Assembly: GCA_021397845.1 (NCBI GenBank)
Contig: CM038053.1
Location: forward strand, 106,556,026 to 106,620,025
Direction: 5' to 3'
Length of the DNA stretch: 64,000 bases
Source of the DNA: Areca catechu
Lineage: Eukaryota > Streptophyta > Magnoliopsida > Arecales > Arecaceae
The position numbers were made by a program, and so were the translations under genes. Under the pieces are notes generated by a model. That model was not told the DNA's origin, did no database searches, and saw only the letters and a list, made by a program, of their open reading frames with translations. Shown in pieces: positions 22,315 through 35,026 of the stretch (the stretch's first letter is position 1; each line of letters starts with the position of its first letter).

Positions 22315-24050
22315 TTTTTCTTTCGATGCATCCATTTCTAGAAAAAATATTAATTATTAAAAGTACAAAGCAAACAATGTAGCAAAAAGAGAAAAGGCAA
22401 ATTAGCAAAACTATTCACACACCTCTCGGTTGCATTTGGCATAAGAGAAAAGGCAAAGTAGCAAAACTCTTCCCACACCTCTTGGTTGCATCTGGCATAA
22501 GCCCTCTTGGGCAAGGATCTTGTCTGATAACAAAATGTCCTGGCTAAAAACCTCGAAGCAATGAAGGGTGCACTACATCTTCGCCTTCGCTCGCTCATAA
22601 CTAGCGGCTAGTCGTCAAGTGCTGAGGAGCCCCCCATGACTCCAAGCCCCAGTCACTTGAAGGATGCTTTACAAAAATGAAATGCTACTTCCAATGATGA
22701 AGAGCAGAAGGAGTGCCCTGAAGAAGCTGATTTTCTACCCATTTCTCCTGAGGGAGTATGTACCAACACCCTCAAAATAGAAGGTGTTTAGCAAAATTGA
22801 AAAAAGACTAAAAAATGTTAAGGGTCATCTCAATTCCCACTAAGAGGCATTTCATCATAGACTCATACATACAATGCCAAGAGTTTGGCATGACTATACA
22901 ATAAGAGATTTTAAAAAAAATTAGAAGCTCAACATAAAAGTACAAGAGGGGGAACTAGATCCTAGCTTTAAGGCAATCTTCATAGAGCATGATTCGACCT
23001 GGGGGAGGGTTACTCCCTGATCTATGGGCAATGGGACCTCCAATTTGAACTCTAGTAGAATTTGGAACTTGCATCGGAGCTTATCCAATACCATCTTTGA
23101 GAGCTTGGACTGGATGTCACCTAAAGGAAATTTCCCCAAGTCTGGACCCTTGGCCTTCGAAGGGACACCAAAAGTCCCAACTAGGGCTGGCACCTTGGTC
23201 AAAGCATGAGCCTCGACTAGAGAGGAAGGCTTGCCTAGACCATATTCCAAGGGCCATGAATTGGCAGAGTTTGGAGATTCCTCCATGTCCAAGATCAAAA
23301 TCAAATTAAAAAATCAAAGAAAATCAATAAAAAGAAGTTTTTGCAAACAAACTTCGCATAAAAGCAAATATGGATAGAATGAGAAATATAGAAAAGCAGG
23401 AGAAGCTTCCTAATGAAAAAGAAGGAGAAGAAAGAAGAGATTATGAAGCACCCAATTAGAGAGGAAAAAGCCATCGAAGGAGGTCTCCAACAAGAGGACC
23501 AGCCCTTGATGGGTTCTCAGCAAGAAATTGAGGAATAGGAGGAAGAAGGGAGAAGAAGATTCGAAGACAATTCTAGTGGTTGGAAAAAACTTGCTACTTA
23601 TTAAATTGCAAAATGAATCAGATCTGAATACAGCAAGACCACCACCGTCAGATGATTGATATGCGAGAGATTGAGACTGGGTATGACCAAAGTCTCAAGG
23701 ATCGGGATAGTAGAAGCCCAAATGCAATCATTCTACCCCTTCAAGTTTTACCAAGGATGGGTAGCTAATTCGGCTTCAAGTGCCACGCCCTCATCAAATA
23801 ATGTGAATCATTTAAGGTTTCCCGATTCCTACAAAACCCACTATAATGCATCTTTTCGGATGTCACATTGCATTAATGTGCTCATCTCTACCCCATGTTG
23901 CCTTGGCCAAGGTGACCCTCAGTTGACATATGAAGAAGGATTGAAGGATTCCTACAAGCCAAGTCTTTGGCTTAACTCAGGCTTTGGCTTAGCGGCCTCA
24001 AAGTTTTTGGCTTAGCAACATTCGCTATTAGGTCTTAGCTTCTCACTAAT
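22315..24050 (-). other. 3' region of Tat-like element H
   Basis: This lies downstream of integrase on the minus strand. A 127-codon open frame (22921-23304: MEESPNSANSWPLEYGLG...) and the continuing coiled-coil frame beyond the solo LTR suggest an extra 3' ORF, but no domain is recognised. The strand also shows general decay (several stops). A 56-bp tandem duplication lies at 22389-22500. Confidence 0.35.
22389..22500. repeat. 56-bp tandem duplication
   Basis: GAGAAAAGGCAAATTAGC...GGCATAA at 22389-22444 is repeated with a few substitutions at 22445-22500. Confidence 0.85.
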
Positions 24051-24399
24051 TTTGGATAAGCATTACTTAAAAGATCTTTTATTTAACAAAGTGAAGAGAG
24101 ACTACATTACTTGTAGTATATCCATAGGTTTTCAGAATTCCACAAACGATGTAGGGTGTCCTATCCAATTGCATCACACGATAGGTCCCGGGTCGAATGA
24201 CATTTTCCACCTATTATGGTCCTTCCTAGTTTAAGGATAACTTCCCTTGCATGGTCGGTTAGGATACTTCGATCCATCATAGTACAAGATCTTTGACCTG
24301 GAAGAAATTGTCTTGGACTGTTACATTATGGTATTGGGTGACCCTTTACTGATAGGTGCCATTCTTACCTTGGTTCATTCCTAGACTTTTTCTAAGAGA

Positions 24400-25080
24400 T
24401 CCAGGTTGCCTATATATGCTTTGAGTTACCCCCTTCATGGAAGTTCTCAACCTGAAAAGAGGGAAGGCCCAATTCTAATGAAATCACTGCTTCGATACTA
24501 AAGGCTAGATTGAAAAAAGTTTCACCCATCGGTACTCTCTACATGGTTCGATAGCCCCAGAGAACATGCATAATTTGTTAGGCCATGCCCCCTTTGCTTG
24601 ATCGAGTCAAATTTTTAATCCCTGCAAAAGATTAGTGATCTCGGCCTCCCCATTAGCTTGGGGATGGCCTATAGAAGTAAAGAAATTCACAATACCCAAA
24701 TCCTTGCAAGATTCGACTAGTTTATAGCAACTAAATTATTTATCATTGTTAGTAATAATGATTGTTGGAAGGTTGAAGTAGAAAATAATGGATTTCCATA
24801 TAAAGTCCTTCATTTGGGTTTTAGTGATTTTGGCAAGAGGTTCGGCTTTCGGCTGCTTTGTGAAGTAGTCTATAGCCACAAGCAAGAACTTCTATTGCTC
24901 CAAAGTTTGAGGGAAGGGACCAAGTATGTCCATCCCCCATTGGGCAAAAGGCCATGGTGCCCTAATTGGAGTCAACAGGGTGGTTAGCTGTCATTGTACA
25001 TTGGAACATTGTTGGCACTTGTAGCATTTCTTGACGAAGTCCATAGTGTCTTAGTATATGGTGGGCTAGTAATGCCCCTA
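24400..25080 (-). pseudogene. Tat/Retand-like integrase (element H)
   Basis: The minus strand reads CYKCQQCSN (end of the zinc finger), PWPFAQWGMDILGPFP, FLLVAIDYFTKQPKAEPLA, PTIIITNNDK and SIGHPQANGEAEITN, the D-D-E integrase core of gypsy elements in the form used by the Tat lineage. Stops occur (for example after LEQ and after NNDK), so it is inactive, although the terminal GEAE glutamate is present. Confidence 0.85.
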
Positions 25081-25499
25081 TCAAATGATGTTGAAGGATA
25101 GGGCCTTTTCCCCAAGTGACGTCCACATAGCCCTTCATGGACTTCTTATAGGGTGTATTCCACCTCTAATGGATGTAGGCACTTTAATAATGGCAAGGAA
25201 AAGAATCTTTTGTACAACTTGTCCTCATGGAGGACATACTGTAAGGCCTTGTGCCTCAGTTTTTGAGCTTCCCTTCGGTTGGCAGGGAGGGTTCCATCTC
25301 AGAGGTAGCAAATCAATGGATAATCCAACAAGGCTTAGAGTCAAGCTATAGCACCAATGTTGATTCTTTAATACTAGTCCCTTCCACCACTTCAAAGAAA
25401 ATCTCAGCATGCAAATCAAGTGGTGAACATGTTGCCAACATTATAAGGGCATTGGCTTGAGCATTTTTCACCCTAGGGATCTGCTAGATGTCAAAGCTT

Positions 25500-26130
25500 T
25501 GAAAGGCTCGGATCGAATCTTCTACTTCTAATAAATACTTCTTCATATTTTCCTTCCAGGATTCATATTTGTTGTGCACATGGCTGATGATGAGCTAGGA
25601 GTCGCTGCATGCTTCCAAATGTTGCATCAAATTCTTTGGATATTTTGAGGCCAACAATCAAAGCTTCATATTCGTCCTCATTATTGGTGGAGGAAAATCA
25701 AAAGTAGAGGCCATATTGGAGAATATCGCCCTCAAGGCTAGAAAGAATTAGTCCTGCCCTTGATCCATTGGCATTCGATGAGCCATCCACATGCAATACC
25801 CAGTGGTTCTCTGAGTTTTCTTCTACATGGCTATCTAGCACCTTAGCTTTTCATCTAGAATGGTGCACTCAATCAGCAAGTCCAGTAATACTTGGACCTT
25901 GATGGAAGGTTAGGGCTGGAATACAACATCAAACTTTATGAGCTCGAGGGCTCATTTGGCAATCCAACCCACCATCTAGCTTATGTAGAGTTACCTTTGA
26001 GTGGTTGGTTCTTTAGAATCACCACAGTGTCACCTCGAAGTAGGGCCAAAGCTTCTTGGCTAAAATTATGAGAGCAAAGATTAACTTCTTAAGTAGAGGA
26101 TACTGGGCCTCCACATTTTGCAGCACTCTA
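25500..26130 (-). pseudogene. Tat-like (archaeal-type) RNase H relic (element H)
   Basis: VLHVDGSSNANGSRAGLIL and NNEDEYEALIVGLKI (about 25650-25800) match the second, archaeal-type RNase H that Tat elements carry between RT-RNase H and integrase. The canonical RNase H region upstream (26000-26500) is more degraded. Stops interrupt the frame. Confidence 0.75.
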
Positions 26131-26449
26131 CTGATTTAATAATATGGCTTTTGTATTTGGTTTTCCTCCTGAGCCAACACAAATCTAATGGACAAGGGAA
26201 AGATTGCTAGGTACAAATATAATTCTTCGCCTATCTTGGTCTTGCTGAGGAGTGGAGGAGTGCTAAGGTAGGGTTTGAGTTCCTCGAACACCTTTTTGTA
26301 TTCATCAGTCGGTCGAAGTCCTTTTGCTTCTTCAATGTTTGGAAGAAGGGCAAACAGCGCTCAGCCAACCTAGAGATGAAGTGGTTGAGGGCGACTGTTC
26401 TTGTAGTGAGCCTTTGTACCTTTTTAACTATCTATAGGGCTCCCATTTG

Positions 26450-27250
26450 CTTCACTACCTAGATCTTCTCTGGGTTAGCTTTGATCCCTTAGTGCAATAC
26501 CATAAATCCAACAAACTTGCTAGAAGTTATCCTGAATGTGCATTTTATTGGATTTAGCTTCATTTAATATTTGCATAGGGTAGCAAAAGTCTCCTCCAAG
26601 TCATCATCATGTCTCCTAGAGGCATGGTTCTTCATAAGCATATCATCAATATAGATCTCCATGTTGCGGCTAATTTGTTTTTTGAACACTTTGTTTACTA
26701 GGTACTTGTAGGATACCCTTACATTCTTTAGATTGAAAGGCATTATCCTATAATAAAATAAACCATGGTTAGTAATAAAAGCTATTTTTTTCTTCATCAT
26801 CTAATGCCATGCGAATCTAATTGTATCTAGGAAAGGCATCCACGAACTGTAAGAGCTCATGGCCTACGATGGCATCCACTAGTTAGTCAATTCGAGGAAG
26901 TGGGTAGCTTGTCCTTTGGACAAGCTTTGTTTAGATTAGTGAAGTTGATGCACATCCACCACTTCCCATTGGCTTTCTTCACCAGGATGACAATTGGCTA
27001 GATATTCAGGGTAGTTGACTTCCCCAATGAATTTGGCACTAGTCAACTTGTCTACTTCGATGATGGCCTTATATCATTCAAGGGTGAAGTTCCTCTTCTT
27101 TTGCTTTATTGGTTGATAGGCCGGATCCTTCTTTAGATGGTGTATCATCACCTTTAGGTTGATACCTAGCATATTTACAAGAGACCAAGCAAAAACATCA
27201 GCATTTTTTTAAAAAATTATAATTTACTACCTTGTGGCTTCATTTAGGTA
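26450..27250 (-). pseudogene. Tat-like reverse transcriptase (element H)
   Basis: The frame at 26564-26800 reads KIAFITNHGLFYYRIMPFNLKN, LVNKVFKKQISRNMEIYIDDML and DLEETFATL, the Tat/Retand version of the gypsy RT including the YIDD active site (about 26646-26660). Upstream fragments VDAIVGHELLQFVDAFPRYN and IRMA (26820-26900) belong to the fingers/palm region. Several stops and frameshifts. Confidence 0.88.
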
Positions 27251-27299
27251 TAAGCTAATGTGAACGACGTGCTGAGGATTGCCATCATGTAGAAGAATG

Positions 27300-27960
27300 G
27301 ATTGAAAATCTTTGATAGGTTCCCCTCATTCTTCGATCAACTTATCACTAGTATCCTGACCTTCAATGGAGATGGTGCCAGGTGGCGTAGCTTGGAGGGA
27401 CACCATGTTGCAGTGCTTGGCTAAGGCTTGATTTTCTAAGACTTCTCGGACCCCTTGCAACATTGGAAATTTCATAAGCAAGTAATAGGTCAATAAATCA
27501 CATGGAAGGCATTTAGTTTGGGCGGCCAAGTATGGCATTGTATGTTGATAAAGTTTGGATGACCATGAAGGTTAGATGTACTAAGGATTGCTGAGGGGCC
27601 TACCCCATAATCACATGCAACACAATGGTCCCTTCGATAGCACCAATTCCCCTAAGAATCCTGATAGTGGCCAATATGTTTCCTTCAGTCATGCTAGTGG
27701 GATATTTATTTTCAAGAGGGCATAGTAAAACAAAATATGAAGGACCTTCCATTATCAACAAGCACACAGTTTACACTATAATTTTCTATATTCATAGCAA
27801 CAACTACGGGATCGTTATGTGGATACTGCACTCCCTCAGTGTTAGCCTAGGTAAAGGTGATTGCTTCATCAGCTTCCTCGATCTTTTGCCTCTTGTTGGG
27901 GCCATCTCCTACCAACCTACCAATAATAGTGATGAGATTGCCTGAAGTGGGATGGTCTAC
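27300..27960 (-). pseudogene. Tat-like protease and linker (element H)
   Basis: EGVQYPHNDPVVVAMNIENY and VNCVLVDNGRS (about 27760-27850) are the retropepsin N-terminus. The active site is VDNGRS where VDNGSSAD is usual, followed by a frameshift and FYYALLKINIP. The typical post-protease piece LLMKFPMLQGVREVLENQALA follows (27326-27538). Confidence 0.75.
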
Positions 27961-29480
27961 AGGTTCTTTCAATCTTGGAGGTGGCTCTAGTAAGTGTAAC
28001 TGAGCATTCGGGGAGTCTTGCCTCTCCTGATGGCTCCGAAGGAACCTATCCAATCAACTGCATTAGATGAGCTCTTTAACTCATCCGATAATTGGATGCA
28101 TTCTTCTATATCATGGCAATGATCGTGATGATAAACGTAATATTTACATAGGTTACACCATTCTGGTACATCCACATCTTCCTCACTTTGGGCAACTACC
28201 CCTTGACCTACATCAGAACTTTGGCTCAAGGGACATTTTGAGGGGTATAGTGGTCAAATTTCCAAGGTGATAGCAAAGGAATGCCTAGCCGATCTTGAGG
28301 GTTTTGATTATGTTGAATCTAAAGGGAGACCTTTGATGCTATGGGGATCAGCTGCTTTGCCTCTTCTTGCCTCGGTCCTCCCACCTCGACCCAATTCTTG
28401 AGCTAAGGGTTGCTCCTTTGGTGCTGAAATGGGTGGTGGAGAAGATGGTGGAGCAAGGATTGGTAAAGAACGATGGAAGGTAAATGGGCACCGTATGCTT
28501 CTTCAATGCATGAATCTTTTTTTGCTTTAGTAAGCATTTCGAAGAAGTCTAATGATAGTCTCTTTTCTAAAGAGAAAAGGAAGGAACATTGCTAGAGCAC
28601 GCTCTTTAAGGTGGTCTTGGCAATATAATGATCCAGATTATGTACTTCTAGAGCCACTTCATTGAACTGGCAAACATAAGAATGAAGGGGTTCTCCCTCC
28701 ATTTGCTTGATATGGATTTAGGAGTTAGAACTTCGATGTGGTTTTCTATTACTTACAAAATGAAAAACAAAAGATCAACTTAATTGATCAAAAAAATGGA
28801 TAGAACTTATTTCAAACTGGAGTACCATTGTCAAGCTAATTTTCTAAGAGTATAGGGGAAGACCCATCATAGTACTCCATCTATGGCCCCATGGAGGAGC
28901 ATCATGGCCGTAAAGCTTTTCAGATGGTCGACCAAATTAGTGGATCCATCATAGATCTCCAACTATAGTGTTTTAAAATGCTTCAACAATGGCTTTATCA
29001 TAATATGGGTTTTTAAAGGTAGGTCAATAATAAAACCAAGACCTTCATCTTTTGCCGGAGCTATACCTCATAGCATTTTGATGCATTAGTCTAGCTCCCA
29101 AAGTTTTTGGTCTACTTCAGCCTCTCTAACAGTCCATGCCTCAGAAGGTTGAAGGGGTGATTGAGCTGGTGTTGACCCATCGTCAGACTGAAAAGAACGA
29201 GATGCCCCCTTGTTGCTTGGGACTTTGTGGTACCCCAGGGGGAGCAGGCTCCTGCCGTGCAAGGCTTAGTGGGAGGGAAAGTTGCCTCCATTCACGTCAC
29301 ACTATCCCCAATGCTACTAAGGTCAGGGATAGAACCACCTGGTCCACCTTAAGTGGTGCTTGCGGTAGCACCACCACTAACACTGCTAGGTGTTGTATTA
29401 CCCGAACTATAGCTGCTAGCTATAGGATTTGTTTGGATAGCTATTCCAAGTGATTGGGTTAGCTTCCCTACTGGGTGGTG
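27961..29480 (-). pseudogene. Tat/Retand-like gag (element H)
   Basis: The C-terminal zinc-like motif CKYYVYHHDHCHDIEECIQL (27987-28229) matches the C.FH.D.GHDTE.C pattern of Tat gag. The capsid region follows upstream at 28500-29110 and an N-terminal Pro/Ser/Gly-rich part at 29110-29480. Frame breaks are frequent. The element's 5' LTR is missing: homology with the H2 copy ends near 29470 where a CT-tract element begins. Confidence 0.8.
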
Positions 29481-31433
29481 CAGGGATATGATTACATAGC
29501 GTAAGACTGGATTTCAAAATTTTTTAATATTGATGATGAGGCCATTAGCCAGTATGGATTTTGATGCATGCCTAGTCCCTTTTTTTTGGAGCAAATAGAT
29601 GTATTTATTTTTCATTTTATCTAGGTGTATGGGAATTGGATTTATGTTTCTTGTATCCAGCTCATGCATGGATCTCAAAACATTGAACTTGATTAGTTTG
29701 GATTTCTTAATTATTTTAGATTAATTTATTTGCATTAGATTAGTATGAAGTCTTAGAGGTTTGATAGAGTTGGCCTCCAGGTTGTTGAGGTCTAGAGTAT
29801 ATTTAAAGGGTCATGTTATTAGAAAAATTTATCGACAAGTGAATAAAATATTTCAATATTTCTCCCATCCTTCCGGTTCTCTCTCTCCCTTGTTCTTTCT
29901 CTCTCTTCTTCTCTTCTTCTTCTTCTCCCTCTTCTTCTCTCTTCTCTTCTCTCTACTTCTCTTCTCTCCTTCTACTTCTCTCTATCTTCTCCTATCTTCT
30001 TCTCTCTTCTTCTTCTCTTTTCTCATTCTCTACTTCTCTCTCTTCTTCTTCTCTCTTCTCTCTTCTCTCTTTCTTCTTCTTCTCTCTCTTCTTCTTCTCT
30101 CTTCATTCTCTCTTTTCTCTCTCTCTCAGATCTCACCTCTCTCAACCACTTCCACTGCATCCACCACCACCACAACCGCCATCAACTCCCATCAGATCCT
30201 AGACCAAACCCACCTCCTCCATATCCATCATCTCCCACCTCCATCGCCATCACATCGCACCATCATCACCTTAACCCCATCACCATCGCCACCATCATCC
30301 CATCGTTTGTGGCCACCTCCACCTTCCCATCCATGCCATTCCTTCCACTTTCTCCATCGTAGCTGATGATTGCCTCCGCATTTTCAAGTCTAGAAGCCCC
30401 ACCAATGCCCAATTCTGGTGAGGCCTCCCACCTCTCCTCTGATGCTCACAACTCCAGCATAGTCTACCTCAACCCAAGCTAAAGCCCCAAGGATCTTCCC
30501 CCCTCTTCTGGGGCTTAGTTTCAAAGCTCAACGCAATTATCTGAACTTGAGTCCATCCATATCCGTGCTCCTCTCTTGTCATTAACCTCGCTCATGGGGA
30601 CTGTGGGTCTCTCACAACCACCATGTTGTCCAAGCCAAGCACATCACTGCTAGCCTCCTATGATGCCATGAAACCCATTCTACCAGTGCTTCTCCTAGTG
30701 ATTGATCTCCTCCAACACCTTCGGTGAGTTCCCCTCCTCTGTCCTCAGCATTCCTGTCCGCCACTGAGCCTAGTTGACCTCCTTTCTCACTGTAGCCCTC
30801 TGCATGAATGTGAAAGCAAGGAGAAGCTTGCAAATGGTCCTCAAAGCAGCTCCAAAGCACACTATCAACTTTAGTCCTCAAAATGATTTGGGTTTTATTT
30901 TATTGGACTAGTTTTATATTAATTGGTTAAATACAATTATTATGGTGCAAGGATTGATACCTTGGAGCTTGATCGAGTCCCTTGTCATAGATTTTTGGAA
31001 TGTACTCACCGTCCAACTAGGATCTCAATAGGATTCAGTAAATCACCTCCTCTCTAGGTTCGACCATGATCATGTTTGTGAGCACCTTCTCATTGTTTAA
31101 AAATAAATATTTAGTTGGTATTGGTAGTGAGAATAAATCTTTAATTTTATTGGATTAATATTTTAATTGCTTATGTGAGTCTAACCTTATGGGTGATTTC
31201 TCATTTGCCCACAATCCTAATTTTTAGATCTAGGGTCTTTTGTTGGTGCCTGTATCCCTTAATCATTAAAAAAGTTGAAGCAACTAATTTTGCTTACAGT
31301 TTTAGTTTGCTATAAATTTAAAAATAAAAAAAAATTACATTAGTCTCATCTCTTGCATTCCTAGATCAGGTTGTCCCACATCAATTGATACCTTAGTCAA
31401 CCGAAACCCGAGACCAAGGACCCCTTATCTATG
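29481..31433. mobile_element. CT-tract element J (non-coding, uncertain class)
   Basis: An AT-rich 350-bp leader (ATTTTATCTAGGTGTATGGG at about 29612) precedes a long CT-rich tract and then a C-rich, CCACCATC-type region. About 200 bp of the leader and the CT tract are shared with K at 42.1-43.7 kb. No gag or pol is present. It may be a large non-autonomous LTR element (LARD-like) or part of one; neither LTRs nor a target duplication could be assigned. 30900-31433 is AT-rich and unexplained. Confidence 0.4.
29876..30130. repeat. Polypyrimidine (TCT/CT) tract
   Basis: About 255 bp consist almost wholly of TCTC, TTCTTC and CTCT runs. Translated it gives only Ser/Leu/Phe runs, which is why an apparent 200-codon frame appears here. 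Confidence 0.9.
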
Positions 31434-32361
31434 ACAATATATTAAGGCGATCATAAGGAATATAGAGGAATACCTGTAATGCTATATCCTTAATATTTCT
31501 ACAAGCACACAAGTGTATGCCCTCTAGAGGTGATCCACATAGTAAATGGATTAATGAAGCACTCCTACTTTCTTGACTAGGTTCTCCTCCTGATAGCCTT
31601 TCTTCCTTTAATAACCTTTCCTCTCTTCAGGACCTTTTTCTTTTAAGGAGCACTTCAAAACCTCTTTAAAATCTCTCTTACTATCCTATTCTCCTTTCTA
31701 ATTCTCTTTCTATTCTCTTATCTTTAAATGGTAGACTTGTCTTAAAATAAGAGACTTGTCCTAACAAGGGAAGGAAGAGTGTTATTAGGACAAACTTCAG
31801 ATAATCTGATTTTAATCACCGAAGCCTTTAAATAGTTAGAGAGGACATGTTTAAAGAACCCTTTCATTAGCCCTTAATTTGATATTTAATATATTATATA
31901 AGACATTTCAAGTACAAGGAGTCTCGCGGCAAAATGGTGTGATGAAACATCATAAACATATGGCATTCAATAAACACTTTGTGCCTAGAGTTGCTTATCG
32001 CAACTCTTTGGAATAATCTGATAATTAAACTTCTAATTAATCAACTAAAGACTTGGTAAACCATCATAAAAGGTGTATAAAATAAATGATCTTATCTAAA
32101 AAAGGTGATTGATAAGCAAGACTTTAGGTCCCTTCTGCATATGCAATAAAACCAAGTGACACACCCCTTCATGCCAAAATAGGATTGTACCCATTTTGAA
32201 ATTATTTGACTAGTCAAACTATTCCAGAAAAGGTATGGAAGAGAGAGAGAGGGAAATAAGCCTTATCAAAAATTTATAATTCACCTGTAGGACTCTAAGT
32301 CCTGCATGCCAATATTGTATGCGCTATCCAAATTGGCACAAAGTCCCAAGCCCTAGGAACT
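31434..32361 (-). mobile_element. Putative LTR of copia element L, part 1
   Basis: On the plus strand this starts TGACAATATATTAAGG and runs to GGAACT, where element F is inserted (duplication GAACT). With part 2 it would form an LTR of about 2.26 kb ending TTTTAGGGCA at 41031, next to a purine tract and copia RNase H. The left boundary is inferred from the TG alone; the partner LTR would lie beyond the E insertion and was not seen. Confidence 0.4.
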
Positions 32362-35026
32362 TGATGCAGAACTAGATATGCATGCAATTATTTTTTTGTA
32401 TTTTTAAGATTAAGTTATAAGTTTTAATCTCGAAGATCAGACCAAGTATCAATGTAAAGAATTCTATATGAAAATAAGAAAATAAAAGCATGCATAACAG
32501 GACCGTAAAGCAATAGAAACGAAGGAACGCCGAGGCTGAGAAGCCTTGGTTGGGCTAGTTCACCTACAATAGGACTATTGGTGGTAGAGGGGGTGTACTT
32601 GGCAATGGTTGAAGCACCTGGTGAAGATCGTACGCAAAGAGATCGCTCTCACTCCAGATGCGGCCTGGAAAATCAAGCCAGAGACCCGCGAATTCCTGGC
32701 TTTCTGCTCGGTGGTCCGATTGCGCCCGACTGGAGTCGTTGGATTCATCAGAGTCGAGAGACCTACAAACAACCTTCCAAGGGTTAGAAAACACAATAGG
32801 GAAGAAGAAAGCAAGGGAAAACAGCAAGAGAAATGATAGGGGATGAAAATAAAATGATGAATGGAGAGTTTTAGCAAGCTAACCAGCAAGCAAACTTGAG
32901 CAATTAATTATCAAATAACTGATCTAAATTAATCCAAGAAAAGAATCTTCATAAGGAGAATAGTTGATCTAAATTACAATACTTGAAATGTAGATCTAGT
33001 TCAAAATAGAGATTAGGATCTTCATGGTAAGGAAACCATCACTACTAGGGCAAGTTAACCTTCAAATGATCAGATCTAATAAAGCTTAGGAAGAGTTTTC
33101 CTACCAACAATGATGGCTAACTTTTTGGTGGAAGAAGGAGCTCTCTTCACTCAAGGATTGAGGTCTAAACCATAAGACTAGCACTCCCTACTTTTAGGAC
33201 TCACCTTGGCCATGATCCTTGGCTTGGAGACCTTCATCTTGGACTTGGAAAATTAGAGAAAACCTGCATCAAATCAGAGATTAGTCATGAAAGGAGAATT
33301 CAAAATTGGAATGGAAACAAGAAGAAGAAGAAAGGGAAAACAAGGAAGTAGAAACTGACGCCTTCAAGGAATGATGCTTGGATCTTTGATCAAGCAAGGA
33401 GCACTCCACCTTTCAAACACTCAAGGGTATTCTACCCTTCAAACACTCACTCAAGAACCTCACACTCTCTTCTCAAACCTATCTTCTAACTCTCAAACTC
33501 AAGAACTTTTCACTCCAAATAAGAGATTTAATCCAAATAGAATGAATTATAGAATGAATACAAGAGAGGGCCTAGGGCCCTTATAGGCTTTTAATCTAAG
33601 AGAATTTTGTCCAAGGGGAGGGGATAAGGATGAGCTAAGGGGATAAGGATGAGCTAGCTAATTCTAGTTAGATCCAACAACTCTTGGTTAGGTGGTTCAA
33701 TTAGAATTAATTTTTTTCAACCATTTATGGGTGGAAGGTTACAACCAATTGACATGTGGCTCCTAGGTGGCAATGATGTATCCTCCATTTGCTGATGTAT
33801 TTCATGTGATGTGGCATCCCACATGGCAAGTTAGTTGGAGGGTTGTTGGGATAATAGAACATGGCTTCAGTCTCCCCATAAAATTCTTAGTGTGGTGTCC
33901 TTCTTCCTCCCCAAAAGGTGCTTGATGTGGTGTCAACCAATTAAGGAAAATAGGCTTCAAGTAGATAGCATCTAAGTGAGGGAAGTGGGCTTCAAATGGA
34001 TGGCACCAAATGGAAAAAATGGGCATTGAAGAAGTGGCCTCATACCTTGCTTGAATCTAGGTTGAGTCGACTCATGAATCGGCTGAAGTATTTGCTGAAA
34101 GAGAAGATGGACTCAAATCCTTTATTAGATTTGTCTATTTTAACTGCAAAACAAAGTAAGTTAGTTCAAAAAACTTCTTTCTTGTTGATGTCCCCACCAG
34201 GGAAGTGGTTGTTTGAAGAGGGCGGCTAGGGTTTTGTAGAGCAGGATGAAGGTTGGAAGCAGTCGCAGGACATCGAGAAGAGGAAGGGCTCACAAAGAAT
34301 CCTTTCAAGCACACAGCAGGTACCACATAGAAATTGAAGAATTCAAATATTATTTCATGATAAAAGTTATTAAATCTTCATACAAGGTGTCCCTTATATA
34401 GAGTCATGAGACTTAGGGCCCAAAAGCAAAAGAAACAAGGAAAATAAGATTTGACCACTTTCTTCCTAAAGTGTGGGGCTAAATACATGGAAGAAAATAC
34501 TCTCATCCCATACAAAATCCCTCTAAACAAGGTAGGTGTGGACATCCAAGGGGGGGGGGACCACTTCTTTCCTAAGCAAGCTAGCATGAACCAGGGGATT
34601 CATGTTTATCTGTTTTGACTTTCCTTCTTGTCATGCTGGCGTGTGGAGTTGGTGTACTTAGGGTGTGGTCATCAACTCCTCATGCATGGGCCAACTTCAT
34701 GATCCTCTAAGTAATCATAGGTGGCACAATCCAGGGTGTGACTGGGCTCCATGCGGCTGTTGAGGTGGCATGCTGGGTGGTGTCCTTCACATGCTTGAGT
34801 CTTCTTTGACTGGGCTTGACACAAACATACTCAATATAACTAGACATGATTACAAGACTCGGAATATGATTAGCTCAACATGAGCTGACTAGTATAGGAC
34901 TCAAGTAAGAAAAAGATAACTCAAATGGACTAAGCCTTTATTACAAATGGACTCAAATGCAACTAAGTAATCCATAGAGGGTTGAGAAGCCTCTATTTTA
35001 TTCTGGTGCCTCTGGTGTCCCCACCA
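32362..35026 (-). mobile_element. 3' LTR of element F with solo-LTR insert
   Basis: Runs on the plus strand from TGATGCAGAAC to GTGTCCCCACCA. Apart from an extra segment at 32834-34199 it parallels the right LTR; without the insert its length would be about 1294 bp against 1293 bp. Minus-strand TATA box CTATATAAGG at 34392-34401. Confidence 0.9.
32834..34199 (-). mobile_element. Solo LTR nested in F's left LTR
   Basis: A 1366-bp segment is absent from the right LTR. It begins TGATAGGGGATG and ends GATGTCCCCACCA, the end sequence of the chromovirus LTR family. It is flanked by GAGAA (32828-32832) and GGGAA (34200-34204); the right LTR has GGGAA at the same spot, so the duplication is GGGAA with one later change. 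It is a diverged LTR of the same superfamily with no internal region. Confidence 0.8.

Noticed and set aside
29761..30366. 201-codon Ser/Leu/Phe-rich frame
   Set aside because: It is a translation of a CT microsatellite and adjoining C-rich sequence; no domain and no start context.
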